A stretch of DNA of 64,000 bases from DASWJZ01 sp963739005 (GTDB lineage Bacteria; Pseudomonadota; Alphaproteobacteria; Rhizobiales; Afifellaceae), in contig CAVTYQ010000007.1 in NCBI GenBank assembly GCA_963739005.1, positions 930,001 to 994,000 of the forward strand, given 5' to 3'. Each line of letters begins with the position of its first letter. Position 1 is the stretch's first letter. The translations under genes were made by a program, and so were the position numbers. The notes under the pieces are model-generated. The model ran no database searches. It had not been told where the DNA came from and saw nothing but the letters and a program-made list of their open reading frames with translations. Positions 54,443-63,663 of the stretch are shown here, piece after piece.

Positions 54443-55684
54443 TCAAACCGCGCTTTTGGCCGAGCGTTCCACGACAGCGGCATTTTCTGGCGTCCGGCGC
54501 ACAAAGAATAGCCCCGAGAGGAAAAGCACGGCGCCGAGGATGAAGGAGATTCCGGGGAAGATGAAAGGCGCATGCGGGCCAACGAAGTAGCCGAAAAGCC
54601 CGGCGGCTACCGGCGCGCCGATGATCCCGGTCGCCGTTGCGATAGCCATCAAGACGCCCTGCACCAGCCCCTGCTCGTTTGCCGGCACCGCCTTCGATGC
54701 AAGCGCCTGGATGGCCGGCCCGGAGCAGCCCCAGCCGACGATATGGAAAACCATGATGGCGTAGACCATCCAGCCACGCGTGGCGAAGGCGTAGAGCACG
54801 AAGGCGATCGCGGCGGCGACGAGGCCCATGACAAGCGTCCGCCATTCGCCGAGGCGCGGCACGATCACGCGGATCAGGCCACCCTGCACGATGGCAACGA
54901 GAACGCCGACGGCGGCGAGCGATACGCCGACCTCGAAAGGCCCCCAACCAAAGCGGTAGCTCGAAAAGAGCACCCATGTCGCTTCAAGTCCGCGCTCGGC
55001 AAGATTGGAAAGGAACGAGACGGCGATCAACGCGGCGACAGCCGGATAGGCGGCGACCTTGATGAAGGCGCCGACCGGGTTGGCGTCGCGGAAACTGAAG
55101 GCGCGGCGGTTCTCCGGCTTCAGCGATTCCGGCAGGACGAAGAAGCCGAAGAGGCAATTGACCAGCGACAGAGAGGCGGCGACGGCGAAGGGGACGCGCG
55201 GCCCGATCTCGCCCAAAAGCCCGCCGATAACCGGCCCGGCGATGAAGCCGACGCCGAAAGCGGCGCCGATCAGCCCGAAATTCTGTGCGCGCTTTTCCGG
55301 CGGGCTGATGTCGGCGATGTAGGCGGAGGCGGCGGTGACGGTCGCGCCGAAGGTGCCGGAGAGGGCGCGGGCCAGCACCAGCCACCAAAGGTTCGGCGCG
55401 AGCGCCAGGATCACGTAGTCCACGCCGAGCGCGGCGAGCGAGATCAGGATGACGGGCCGCCGCCCGAAGCGATCGGAAAGCGCGCCGAGCGCCGGGCTCG
55501 CGAGAAAGTTCATCAGATAGTAGACGCCGACGATGAGGCCGTAGAACGTCGAAGCCTGCGAGACCCTGCCGCCCAGCATCGACTCGACGAGCCGCGGCAT
55601 GATCGGAAACACGATGCCGATCCCCACCATGTCGATGAAGACCGTCACCACGATCACGGCGAGGCTGGCTTGGCGAAGCTTCAC
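54443..55684 (-). CDS. MFS transporter, TCR/Tet family
   Basis: The 413-residue drug/metabolite proton antiporter has twelve predicted helices, motif A-like GALSDRFGRRPVILISLAAL, and family stretches DMVGIGIVFPIMPRLVESML, LLGEIGPRVPFAVAASLSLV and VPANEQGLVQGVLMAIATAT. This pattern matches the TCR/Tet group (tetracycline-type efflux). No TetR gene is adjacent; a broken AraC-type gene lies 66 bp upstream in the same direction. The substrate cannot be assigned. Confidence 0.9.
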   Translation of the reverse strand: MKLRQASLAVIVVTVFIDMVGIGIVFPIMPRLVESMLGGRVSQASTFYGLIVGVYYLMNFLASPALGALSDRFGRRPVILISLAALGVDYVILALAPNLWWLVLARALSGTFGATVTAASAYIADISPPEKRAQNFGLIGAAFGVGFIAGPVIGGLLGEIGPRVPFAVAASLSLVNCLFGFFVLPESLKPENRRAFSFRDANPVGAFIKVAAYPAVAALIAVSFLSNLAERGLEATWVLFSSYRFGWGPFEVGVSLAAVGVLVAIVQGGLIRVIVPRLGEWRTLVMGLVAAAIAFVLYAFATRGWMVYAIMVFHIVGWGCSGPAIQALASKAVPANEQGLVQGVLMAIATATGIIGAPVAAGLFGYFVGPHAPFIFPGISFILGAVLFLSGLFFVRRTPENAAVVERSAKSAV

Positions 55685-55750
55685 GGGAAATCCGCGGGAG
55701 GATCGTCGGCAATGGCGGGCGCCGCTCTATGAACTGCCACAGGGGCGAGA

Positions 55751-56799
55751 TCAAGCCGAGGGCGCGTCCTCCCCTTCACGCCGGCGATACTCCGCGGGGC
55801 TCAAGCCATAAAGCCGGCGGAACTCGCGATAGAAGTTCGAGCGTGTAAGGAAGCCGGAAGCGGTCATCACTTCGGCGACGCCTTGCGAAGACTGGGTGAG
55901 CCGCGCGGCGGCATCGTGCACGCGGCGCTCATTCACGAACTGCGAGACGTTGACGCCGTGAACGAGGTTGATCGCACTCGACAGCCGCCGCGCAGGAACG
56001 CCGAGGCGGCGGGCGAAGCGGGACAGCGAGAGATTCGGATCGCGGTAAAGATGCGTGCGGGCGAGAAGCTCGGCGGCGGCCTCGGCGAGCGCTCGATCCT
56101 CCGGCGTGGCGTTTTCCTTCGAGTCCAATGCGGGCGGAGCCGCAGGCGCCTCGAGAGGCAGAAGCAACGCTACCGCGACGAAAGCCGGGATCAGGATCAG
56201 GCTTCCGACGGCGATCAGAAGCGAGGCCTGGCGCCCTCCCGAAAACATGAAGTCGAGCGAGATCAGCGAGTTCGAGCGCCAGGATCAGGGCAAGAAGCAG
56301 GATCGAGCGGAAGAGCCAGGCGTGGAGCGCCGTCGCGCTCGACAGAAGCGCGCCGGCGAGGACATCCGGACCGCGTCGCCAAAGCCGCGCGAGCAGGACA
56401 AGATACACGCAGTAGCTCGCCGCGATCAGCAGATCGAGCCAAGCCGCCACGGCGCGGCTTAAGAGGCACGCGGCAATGAGCCCCACCGCAACGCCGAAAT
56501 GCGTCGCCGTCTCGCGCACCCGCGCGGGCGGCTCCGCCAGCGCGCGGAAGCCGCAATACATCAAGGGCCCGACGAGGAGCGGCAGCACCCGCTGAATCGG
56601 AATGAGAACTCTCGACGCCGTAGCCGAAACGCAGCCCCACCAGGATCGCCTCGAAAGCGAAGAGAGCGAAGAGCGCGGCGAACAAACCCCGGCTCGCCCG
56701 ATTCCCCGCTGCCCCGGCCGCGAGGCGGACAGCGACGAAACCGGCGAGCAGCGCCGTCACGAACGGCAGCGGGACGGAAAGAAGCGCGCTCGGCATCAC
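55751..56799 (-). pseudogene. AraC-type regulator with membrane-spanning N-terminus, two +1 frame breaks
   Basis: Three segments in different frames form one protein of about 348 residues. N-terminal helices (MMPSALLSVPLPFVTALLAG ... FGYGVES) occupy the first, a middle membrane segment (IPIQRVLPLLVGPLMYCGFR ... LILAL) the second, and a last helix plus AraC DNA-binding domain the third (ISLDFMFSGGRQ ... LSRFARRLGVPARRLSSAIN ... YREFRRLYGLSPAEYRR). The breaks lie near 56613 (TT, one T too many) and near 56260 (AA, one A too many is the simplest repair). The architecture of seven helices and a C-terminal AraC domain is known in Proteobacteria. Two breaks in one gene make real inactivation possible, but both have the same form as the other breaks in the window. 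Confidence 0.7.
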
Positions 56800-56931
56800 G
56801 AAAAGCCCTTCGGCCCCGCAATTCCTTCCTCGATCGCGTTCGAGGACAGCCGAAAGCCCCCCCGCTCATTGCGCATGAAAGAGCGCCCGCGGAGGTTCGA
56901 GGACATCGTCAACACGTCAAGGAATCGAACA

Positions 56932-57975
56932 ATGCAGCGCTTCCTCATCGCCAGCCTCTTCATCATCGCAGCCACGACCGCGCAAGCCGAACCGCCTGCC
57001 TATGCCGCTAGCCTGGCGGAGCTCAAGATCGGCGCGGAAGGCGATCCGCGCCCGCTCCGCGGTCACATCATCTACCCCTCGACCGGCGGCAGCCAGACGA
57101 TGCGGTTCGGCGAGAACGCCGTATGGCGCGGCTTCGACGTTTATCCCGACGCGCCGCGTGCCGAAGGGCGGTTTCCGCTCGTCGTCCTGTCGCATGGCCT
57201 CGACGGCAACTCCTTCAATCAGGCATGGCTTGCGACGGCGTTAGCGGAATCCGGCTTCATCGTTGTCGCGCCGAACCATCCGGGAACGACCACGAGGGAC
57301 CGGGACCCGAAGCAGCGCGCCGCGCTTTGGGAGCGGCCGCACGACATCAGCCGGACCATCTCGGCGATGCTTGCGCACCCTATCTTCGGCGACGCCATCG
57401 CCAAGGACCGGATCGCGGCGATCGGCCATTCGCTCGGCGGCTACACGGTCCTGGCGCTCGCGGGCGCGCGCTACAGCACCGCGCGCGAAACCGCCGATTG
57501 CGGGGAGCATCCGGATCGGGCGGATTGCGTCTTCGTCCGCGAAGCAGGAATCGGCGCCGACCCGAAGACGACCGCATCGCTGGAAGCCTCGCTCCGCGAC
57601 CCGCGCATCGCTGCCGTCGTCAGCCTCGATCTCGGCCTGACGCAAGCGTTCGACCGGCAGAGCCTGTCGAAAATCGACATACCGGTCCTCGTCTTCGGAG
57701 CGGGACGCGAAGACATGCTCGACCTTGACGCGGAGTCGCGCGCGCTCGCGGCGGCGCTTCCCCCCGGACTTGTCCGCTATGTCGAACTCGCCGACGCCGG
57801 TCACTTCGACTTTGTCGGAGTCTGCAAGCCCGCCGCGGAGGAGATCCTGAAGGAGGAGGAACCGGGCGACGAGATGGTCTGCAAGGCGGGCGGGGCGGAA
57901 CGCGACGCGCTGCATGCGGTCATCATCGAGAAAGTGAAGGCCTTCCTCGCCGGAGCGGGCCTCGGCGCGGACTAG
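56932..57975 (+). CDS. secreted alpha/beta-hydrolase (dienelactone-hydrolase/PAF-AH-like)
   Basis: The 347-residue protein (ATG 56932) has a signal peptide (MQRFLIASLFIIAATTAQAE) and an alpha/beta-hydrolase fold: LVVLSHGLDGNSFNQAWLAT (oxyanion region), the nucleophile elbow IGHSLGGY, an acidic residue in FGAGREDMLDLD, and the histidine in ADAGHFDFVGVC. Four cysteines in ADCGEHPDRADC and VCKPAAEE...MVCKAGG suggest disulfides in the periplasm. Substrate unknown; ester hydrolysis is likely. AAGGAA precedes the start by 8 bases. It converges with recN, sharing 4 bases at the stops. Confidence 0.85.
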   Translation: MQRFLIASLFIIAATTAQAEPPAYAASLAELKIGAEGDPRPLRGHIIYPSTGGSQTMRFGENAVWRGFDVYPDAPRAEGRFPLVVLSHGLDGNSFNQAWLATALAESGFIVVAPNHPGTTTRDRDPKQRAALWERPHDISRTISAMLAHPIFGDAIAKDRIAAIGHSLGGYTVLALAGARYSTARETADCGEHPDRADCVFVREAGIGADPKTTASLEASLRDPRIAAVVSLDLGLTQAFDRQSLSKIDIPVLVFGAGREDMLDLDAESRALAAALPPGLVRYVELADAGHFDFVGVCKPAAEEILKEEEPGDEMVCKAGGAERDALHAVIIEKVKAFLAGAGLGAD

Positions 57976-59642
57976 GCCGCGCCCTTGATCAGCCGCTCGG
58001 CGGCGGCGCGGGCCTCATCGGAGATGGTCTCGCCGGCGAGCATGCGGGCGATCTCCTCGCGTCGCGCGCGTCCGGCGACCGGTTCGACCCCGGTCGCCAC
58101 GCGCTTCCCCCTGTCGACCGGCGACTTCGTGATGAGGAAATGCGCGTCGGCCTGCGCGGCGACCTGCGGCGCGTGCGTCACGGACAACACCTGCACGCGC
58201 TCGGCAAGCCGCGCGAGCCGCCGCCCGATCGCCTCGGCGACGGCGCCGCCGGCGCCCGCATCGATTTCGTCGAAAACCAACGTCGGCGCCGAGCCGCGAT
58301 CGGCGAGCGCCACTTTCAGCGCGAGCAGGAAGCGCGATAGCTCGCCGCCCGACGCAACCTTCATCAAAGGCCCCGGCTCGGTGCCGGGATTCGTGCGGAC
58401 GTGGAAGGCGACGCGGTCGAGCCCTTCGGGCGAGATCGCATCGGCGTCCGTCTCGCGGAAAACGATGAAGCGCGCCGCCTCGAGCTTCAGCGCCGGAAGC
58501 TCGGCGTTGACCGCCGCCTCAAGCGCTTTGGCGGCTTCGCCGCGCCGCTTCGACAGAGTCAGCGCCGCCTTGCGGTAGAGGGCGAGCGCCTCGGCGACGG
58601 CGGCTTCGATCACGTTCAGCCTGCCGCCGCCGACATCGATGTCGGCGAGCCGCGCGGAAAACTCCGCAGCGACCGCCGGAAGGTCGTCGACCGCGACCTG
58701 ATGCTTGCGCGCGGCGGCGCGGAGCGCGAAGAGCCGCCCCTCGGAGCGCTCCAGCTCGCCCTGATCGAACTCGCAGACGCGGATGGCGCCTTCAAGCCCG
58801 CGGCGCGCCTCCTCAAGATTGTCGAGCGCAGCGCCGAGCGCCGCGACGGTCGGTTCAAGCAGGCCCGGCAATTCCGCAGACTTTCGCTCAAGCCGCCGCG
58901 CCAGGCCGACAAGATCGGGGATCGGCGAGCCGCTCCCGCCGATAATCTCGTGCGCGTCGTTCAGGTCGGTGGCGATCCGTTCGGCGCGCATCAGGAACTG
59001 GCGGCGGTCGGCGAGCGCGGTCTCCTCGCCGGTTTCCGGCGCGAGCGTCTCAAGCTCCTCCACCGAGGCGCGTAGGTAGTCAGCGTCGCGGCCGGCCGAC
59101 TCGATCGCGTCGCGGAGCTCCGCCGCCTCCGCCTCAAGCTTGCGCAGCGCGCGGTAACGGCGGGCGACGTCTTCCGCGTCGGGCTCAAGTCCGCCGAAGG
59201 CGTCGAGCAGCCGCCGGTGTTCCTCCGCGGTGACGAGCGCGCGATCATCGTGCTGTCCGTGGATCTCGACGAGCCGCGCCCCGATCGCCCGCATGAGCGA
59301 GACGCCGCACGGCTGATCGTTGACGAAGGCGCGCGTCTTGCCGTCGGCGGTCTGCACACGCCGGAGGATCAGCTGGCCCTCGGCATCGATGCCGTTCTCG
59401 GCAAGGAGCGCGAAGACGGGATGGTCGGGCGCCGGCTCGAAGACGGCGGTGACCTGACCGCGATCCGCACCGGCGCGGACCAGCGAGGCGTCGCCGCGCG
59501 ATCCGAGCGCCAGCGACAGCGCGTCAAGCAGGATGGATTTGCCGGCCCCGGTTTCGCCGGTCAGCACGCTCATCCCGCCGGCGAACTCGATTCCGAGCCG
59601 GTCGATGAGGACGATATCCTGAACGGTGAGACTCGCCAGCAT
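57972..59642 (-). CDS. recN: DNA repair ATPase RecN
   Basis: RecN is an SMC-like ATPase acting in double-strand break repair. The 556-residue protein (ATG 59642) has LTVQDIVLIDRLGIEFAGGM, Walker A GETGAGKS (29-36), a central coiled coil, the signature SGGELSRFLLALKVALA, Walker B LVFDEIDAGAGG and HAPQVAAQADAHFLI. A longer frame to 59810 adds a basic stretch with no family match. It follows bamD by 13 bp in the ligA-recN-bamD-lpxC neighbourhood. Confidence 0.96.
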   Translation of the reverse strand: MLASLTVQDIVLIDRLGIEFAGGMSVLTGETGAGKSILLDALSLALGSRGDASLVRAGADRGQVTAVFEPAPDHPVFALLAENGIDAEGQLILRRVQTADGKTRAFVNDQPCGVSLMRAIGARLVEIHGQHDDRALVTAEEHRRLLDAFGGLEPDAEDVARRYRALRKLEAEAAELRDAIESAGRDADYLRASVEELETLAPETGEETALADRRQFLMRAERIATDLNDAHEIIGGSGSPIPDLVGLARRLERKSAELPGLLEPTVAALGAALDNLEEARRGLEGAIRVCEFDQGELERSEGRLFALRAAARKHQVAVDDLPAVAAEFSARLADIDVGGGRLNVIEAAVAEALALYRKAALTLSKRRGEAAKALEAAVNAELPALKLEAARFIVFRETDADAISPEGLDRVAFHVRTNPGTEPGPLMKVASGGELSRFLLALKVALADRGSAPTLVFDEIDAGAGGAVAEAIGRRLARLAERVQVLSVTHAPQVAAQADAHFLITKSPVDRGKRVATGVEPVAGRARREEIARMLAGETISDEARAAAERLIKGAA

Positions 59643-59655
59643 GGCAAGCCGGATT

Positions 59656-60495
59656 TTATCCCCGGCCGAACGCCCGGGAAATCCAGGAGCCTTTGTTCTC
59701 CTCAGGAACGACGCCCGCTTCACCGAGGATCCTGTAGGCGTCCTTATACCATTCACTGTCCGGGAAATTGTGGCCGAGCACGGCGGCCGCCGTCTGCGCG
59801 TCCTGCACAAGACCGAGCGCGAGATAGCTCTCGGTCAGGCGCTCCAACGCCTCTTCGACATGCCGCGTCGTCTGGTATTGCTCGACCACGGTCTTGAAGC
59901 GGTTGACCGCGGCGACGTATTCGCTGCGCTCCTGATAGTAGCGGCCGATCTGCATCTCCTTGCCGGCGAGCTGGTCGCGCGCCACATCGATCTTGTGGCG
60001 GGCGTCCTCGGCATAATCGGATTGCGGATATTTCTGCACGATCACGCCCATCGCATCCATCGCCTTGGCGGCGAGATCCTGGTCGCGCGTCACGTCGGGG
60101 ATCTGGCGGAAATACGATTCGCCGATCAGGTACTGGGCATAGGCGGCGTCGTCGCTCGCGGGAAAAAGCGTCACGTAGCGCTGCGCGTCGTTGATCGTGT
60201 CCTGATACTGCCCACGGCGGAAGTTCAAATACGCCGTCATCAACATCGCCTTCCGCGCGTAGTCGGAATAGGGATGCTCCTTGTCGATCTCCTCGAATTT
60301 ATCGGTGGCGCGGCGGGGGTCGCCCGCGTCGAGATTGGCAAGCGCCTGATTGTAGAGAACGTCAGGCGGATCGACGTTGACCTCCGTGTCCGGCTTCTTG
60401 CCCCCGCACGCGACCAGGAAAAGCGCGACGGCCGGCAACAGGACAAGCGCCGCGGCGCGGCGAGACCCAGTGGCGGAGGAAATCTGAGTTGGCAT
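59656..60495 (-). CDS. bamD: outer-membrane assembly lipoprotein BamD
   Basis: BamD is the essential lipoprotein of the BAM complex that inserts outer-membrane beta-barrels. The 279-residue product (ATG 60495) has a lipoprotein signal ending in the lipobox LVAC-GG, followed by TPR repeats (VLYNQALANLDAGDPRRATD, HPYSDYARKAMLMTAYLNFR, QYLIGESYFRQIPDVTRDQD). Length is normal (about 245-290). The frame extends to 60564 but the extra residues break the signal peptide. It is co-directional with recN and lpxC. Confidence 0.95.
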   Translation of the reverse strand: MPTQISSATGSRRAAALVLLPAVALFLVACGGKKPDTEVNVDPPDVLYNQALANLDAGDPRRATDKFEEIDKEHPYSDYARKAMLMTAYLNFRRGQYQDTINDAQRYVTLFPASDDAAYAQYLIGESYFRQIPDVTRDQDLAAKAMDAMGVIVQKYPQSDYAEDARHKIDVARDQLAGKEMQIGRYYQERSEYVAAVNRFKTVVEQYQTTRHVEEALERLTESYLALGLVQDAQTAAAVLGHNFPDSEWYKDAYRILGEAGVVPEENKGSWISRAFGRG

Positions 60496-60608
60496 GCGGC
60501 CCAATTCCGTGAACGCGCCCTGTCCCTTAAAGGACATAGCGCGGCTGTCAAAGCCGTTCACCACCGAATGATGGCCGGGCTGTGGCCGAAAGGCCGCCTA
60601 AGGCTGGA

Positions 60609-61571
60609 TCAGAGCACTTCCGGCGCGAAGACCGGCACCGCCAGCCCGTTCGCAAGCTCGGCGTGACCATCCTGCCGCAGCTCGCGCTCGGCCGGCTCGG
60701 AGACGAGTGTCCAGGCGTCGCGGCGGGCAAGCAGGCCGGAAAGCGCCAGGGCGTTCAGCTTGTGGCCGCCTTTGTGCGACCGATAGAGACCGAGGATCGG
60801 AACCCCCGCCAACGCCAGATCGCCGATCGCGTCGAGCACCTTGTGGCGCACGAACTCGTCGGGGAAGCGAAGACCTTCCGGGTTGACCACCGCGCCGTCG
60901 CCGATGACGACCGAGTTCTCAAGCGAGGAGCCGAGTGCGAACCCCGCCGCCCAAAGCCTCTCCACATCGCGCATGTAGCCGTAGGTGCGCGCACGCGCGA
61001 TGCCCTGCCGGAAGCTCCTCGGCGTGACGTCGATGCCGAGCGCCTGGCGGCCGACCACCGGGCAGTCGTAGTCGATGCTGACTTCCAGCCGGAAGCGGCC
61101 AAACGGCCGGAATTCGGCGAAAGCCGCGCCCAACTCGACGCGGACCGGCTTGTCGATGCGGATGAACCGACGCGGCGCGTTCTGCGCGACAACGCCGACC
61201 TGATCGATCGCATCCACGAAATCGCTGGCGCTGCCGTCCATCACCGGCACTTCCGGCCCGTCGATCTCGATCACGGCATTGTCGACCGAAAGCCCGGCGA
61301 ACGCCGCCAGCAGATGTTCCACGGTCGCCACCGAGGCGCCGTTCGGGTCGCCGAGAACGGTGCAGAGCTCGGTCGAGCCGACGGAATCAGAGCGGGCCGG
61401 AATCTCGACGTCGGCGGCGTTCGGAAGGCTGGTGCGGAGGAAGCTTATCCCGCTGCCGGGATCGGCCGGGCAGAGTGTAATTGAAACCGGCGCGCCGCTG
61501 TGAACGCCTATTCCGCCAAGGGTTATGCGGCCGCCGAGCGTCCGCTGCCCTCGTTCCTTCGAACCCGCCAT
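60609..61571 (-). CDS. lpxC: UDP-3-O-acyl-N-acetylglucosamine deacetylase
   Basis: LpxC is the zinc enzyme of the first committed step of lipid A synthesis. The 320-residue protein shows the zinc ligands in VEHLLAAFAG and FVRHKVLDAIGDLALAG, the catalytic Asp in that motif, and the HKGGH loop. Its N-terminus reads GQRTLGGRITLGGIGVHSGA, as in the family. The intergenic stretch before it (61572-61807) contains the ftsZ terminator and the lpxC promoter and shows no other feature. Confidence 0.96.
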   Translation of the reverse strand: MAGSKERGQRTLGGRITLGGIGVHSGAPVSITLCPADPGSGISFLRTSLPNAADVEIPARSDSVGSTELCTVLGDPNGASVATVEHLLAAFAGLSVDNAVIEIDGPEVPVMDGSASDFVDAIDQVGVVAQNAPRRFIRIDKPVRVELGAAFAEFRPFGRFRLEVSIDYDCPVVGRQALGIDVTPRSFRQGIARARTYGYMRDVERLWAAGFALGSSLENSVVIGDGAVVNPEGLRFPDEFVRHKVLDAIGDLALAGVPILGLYRSHKGGHKLNALALSGLLARRDAWTLVSEPAERELRQDGHAELANGLAVPVFAPEVL

Positions 61572-61751
61572 GATTCTACTTCGCCCCCTGAGGTCAGAAC
61601 GGCGAAAGGGCCTGCCTATATGGTCTTTTGCCCGAATCCGCTTGACTGCCTGCCTCTTTGGCCGGGAACGCTACCGACAGCCCGCGCGGCCGTCTAATCA
61701 ACGATTTTTACCCTTTGTTACGCTTACGCAAAGGCCGCTAAAAGCGCGGAA

Positions 61752-61780
61752 AAGCCCGGCGCGCTGGGCGCGCCGGGCTT
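61752..61780 (-). terminator. intrinsic terminator downstream of ftsZ
   Basis: AAGCCCGGCGCGC and GCGCGCCGGGCTT form a perfect 13-bp stem with a 3-base loop. On the minus strand it is followed by TTCC and a T-rich stretch. It lies 28 bp after the ftsZ stop and insulates ftsZ from lpxC. Confidence 0.85.
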
Positions 61781-61807
61781 CCTTATCACAGGCCTCTCGG
61801 CCGCGCT

Positions 61808-63589
61808 CTAGCTCGACTGCCGGCGAAGAAAGGCCGGTATCTCGAGGTGCTCATCGCGATTCGGATCGATGGGCTGCGGCCGCCCGCGCGGATCGAGCGC
61901 GCCGGAGGCCACCGCCTGCTCGCCCATGCGCCGCGGCTGCGCCTGCCTGGCGAATTCCGAGGCAGGGGTCGGTGCCGGAGCCGGCTGGATCGGCGGATTG
62001 GCCTGCACGGCGCGCGGCGCGGGCTCCTCCTCGTGCAGGTGCTCATGCTCGTCTTCGTATTCGACCTCGTCGCGGCGTCCGAGGCCGCTCGCGATCCGGG
62101 CCAGCAGTCCGCGTGGACGCCGCTCGTCATCGGCATGGCGGGCCGGCGCCTGCTTGGCGCGGATTTGGCGCTGGGCGACGGGGGGAAAGTCCTCCACCCG
62201 CGGCATGCGCGGCTGCATGTGGTCGGGACGCTCGGGCGCAGCCGGGATGAAGTTTGCCGCGGCCGCCGCGCGAAGCGCCTCCTGGAGCCGCTCCTGATCG
62301 TGGTCGGTTGCGACCTGGCGGGCGGCGGCGATCGACGGATCGGCACGGAAGGGTCCGATGCGGACGGCAGGGTCGCCGGCGGGCCGGGCCGCCGCCTGTG
62401 CCGCCTGGCGCGGTTGCTGAAGGCGCTGCGGCGGCTGGCTGGCAAGCTCCTGCTCGAGCCCCTCAAGGGCGTGCGAGTAGTCGCCGGCGGCACGCCGCGG
62501 CTGCGGCTGCGGCGGGGCCTGCTGCACGGCGGCCGCCGGGGCAGCAGCCGGGGCAACCGACTTCAGGCGACGCGTAAGCTCGGCCATGCCGGCTGTCGGC
62601 GGCGCGATCTGCTCCTGCACGCGCTCCTCCTCGATCCCCGTCGCCACGACGGAGACGCGGACGATGCCTTCCAGGCTCTCGTCGAAGGTGGCGCCGAAGA
62701 TGATGTTGGCGTCGCTGTCGACTTCCTCGCGCACGCGGCTTGCCGCCTCGTCGACCTCGAAGAGGGTCATGTCGCGGCCGCCGGTGATGGAAATCAGGAG
62801 GCCACGCGCGCCGCGCATGTTGACGTCGTCGAGCAGCGGGTTGGCGATCGCCTTTTCCGCCGCCTCGATGGCGCGCTTGTCGCCGGAGGCTTCGCCGGTG
62901 CCCATCATGGCCTTGCCCATCTCGCGCATCACCGAGCGGACGTCGGCGAAGTCGAGATTGATGAGTCCGTCCTTCACCATCAGGTCGGTGATGCAGGCAA
63001 CGCCGGAATAGAGCACTTCGTCGGCCATGGCGAAGGCGTCGGCGAAAGTGGTCTTGTCGTTGGCGACACGGAAGAGGTTCTGGTTGGGAATGACGATGAG
63101 CGTATCAACGTGCTTCTGCAGCTCGATGATGCCGGCCTCGGCGACGCGCATGCGGCGCTGACCCTCGAACTGGAACGGCTTGGTGACGACGCCGACGGTG
63201 AGAATGCCGGCCTCGCGGGCGGCGCGGGCGACAATCGGCGCGGCGCCGGTGCCGGTGCCGCCGCCCATGCCGGCCGTGATGAAGGCCATGTGCGCGCCGT
63301 TCATCTGGTCGGTGAGCTCTTCGATCGTCTCCTCGGCGGCGGCGCGGCCGATCTCCGGCTGCGAGCCGGCGCCGAGCCCCTGGGTGACCGCGACCCCCAT
63401 CTGGATCACACGGTCGGCCTTGGAGTTCGTGAGGGCCTGGGCGTCGGTGTTGGCAACGACGAATTCGACCCCCTGCAGGCCGGCTTCGATCATGTTGTTC
63501 ACGGCATTGCAGCCGGCGCCCCCGACTCCGAAGACGGTGATCCTCGGCTTCAGTTCCGTGATGTCCGGCATCTTAAGGTTGATACTCAT
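61808..63589 (-). CDS. ftsZ: cell division protein FtsZ
   Basis: FtsZ is the tubulin-like GTPase that forms the division ring. The 593-residue protein has ITVFGVGGAGCNAVNNMI, the tubulin signature GGGTGTGAAPIVA, the T7 loop NLDFADVRSVM and a conserved C-terminal peptide (HLEIPAFLRRQ) that binds FtsA and other partners. The disordered linker between residue about 330 and 575 is long and Ala/Gln/Pro-rich, as in other Rhizobiales. The start MSINLKMPDITELKPRI is at ATG 63589, 74 bp after ftsA. Confidence 0.97.
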   Translation of the reverse strand: MSINLKMPDITELKPRITVFGVGGAGCNAVNNMIEAGLQGVEFVVANTDAQALTNSKADRVIQMGVAVTQGLGAGSQPEIGRAAAEETIEELTDQMNGAHMAFITAGMGGGTGTGAAPIVARAAREAGILTVGVVTKPFQFEGQRRMRVAEAGIIELQKHVDTLIVIPNQNLFRVANDKTTFADAFAMADEVLYSGVACITDLMVKDGLINLDFADVRSVMREMGKAMMGTGEASGDKRAIEAAEKAIANPLLDDVNMRGARGLLISITGGRDMTLFEVDEAASRVREEVDSDANIIFGATFDESLEGIVRVSVVATGIEEERVQEQIAPPTAGMAELTRRLKSVAPAAAPAAAVQQAPPQPQPRRAAGDYSHALEGLEQELASQPPQRLQQPRQAAQAAARPAGDPAVRIGPFRADPSIAAARQVATDHDQERLQEALRAAAAANFIPAAPERPDHMQPRMPRVEDFPPVAQRQIRAKQAPARHADDERRPRGLLARIASGLGRRDEVEYEDEHEHLHEEEPAPRAVQANPPIQPAPAPTPASEFARQAQPRRMGEQAVASGALDPRGRPQPIDPNRDEHLEIPAFLRRQSS

Positions 63590-63663
63590 CGTTCCGTCCT
63601 CTTCCGCCTTTCCGCCAGGCCCGGCCTCGGCCCACCTGATCCGTTCGTTCCGCCTTCGCTTCG

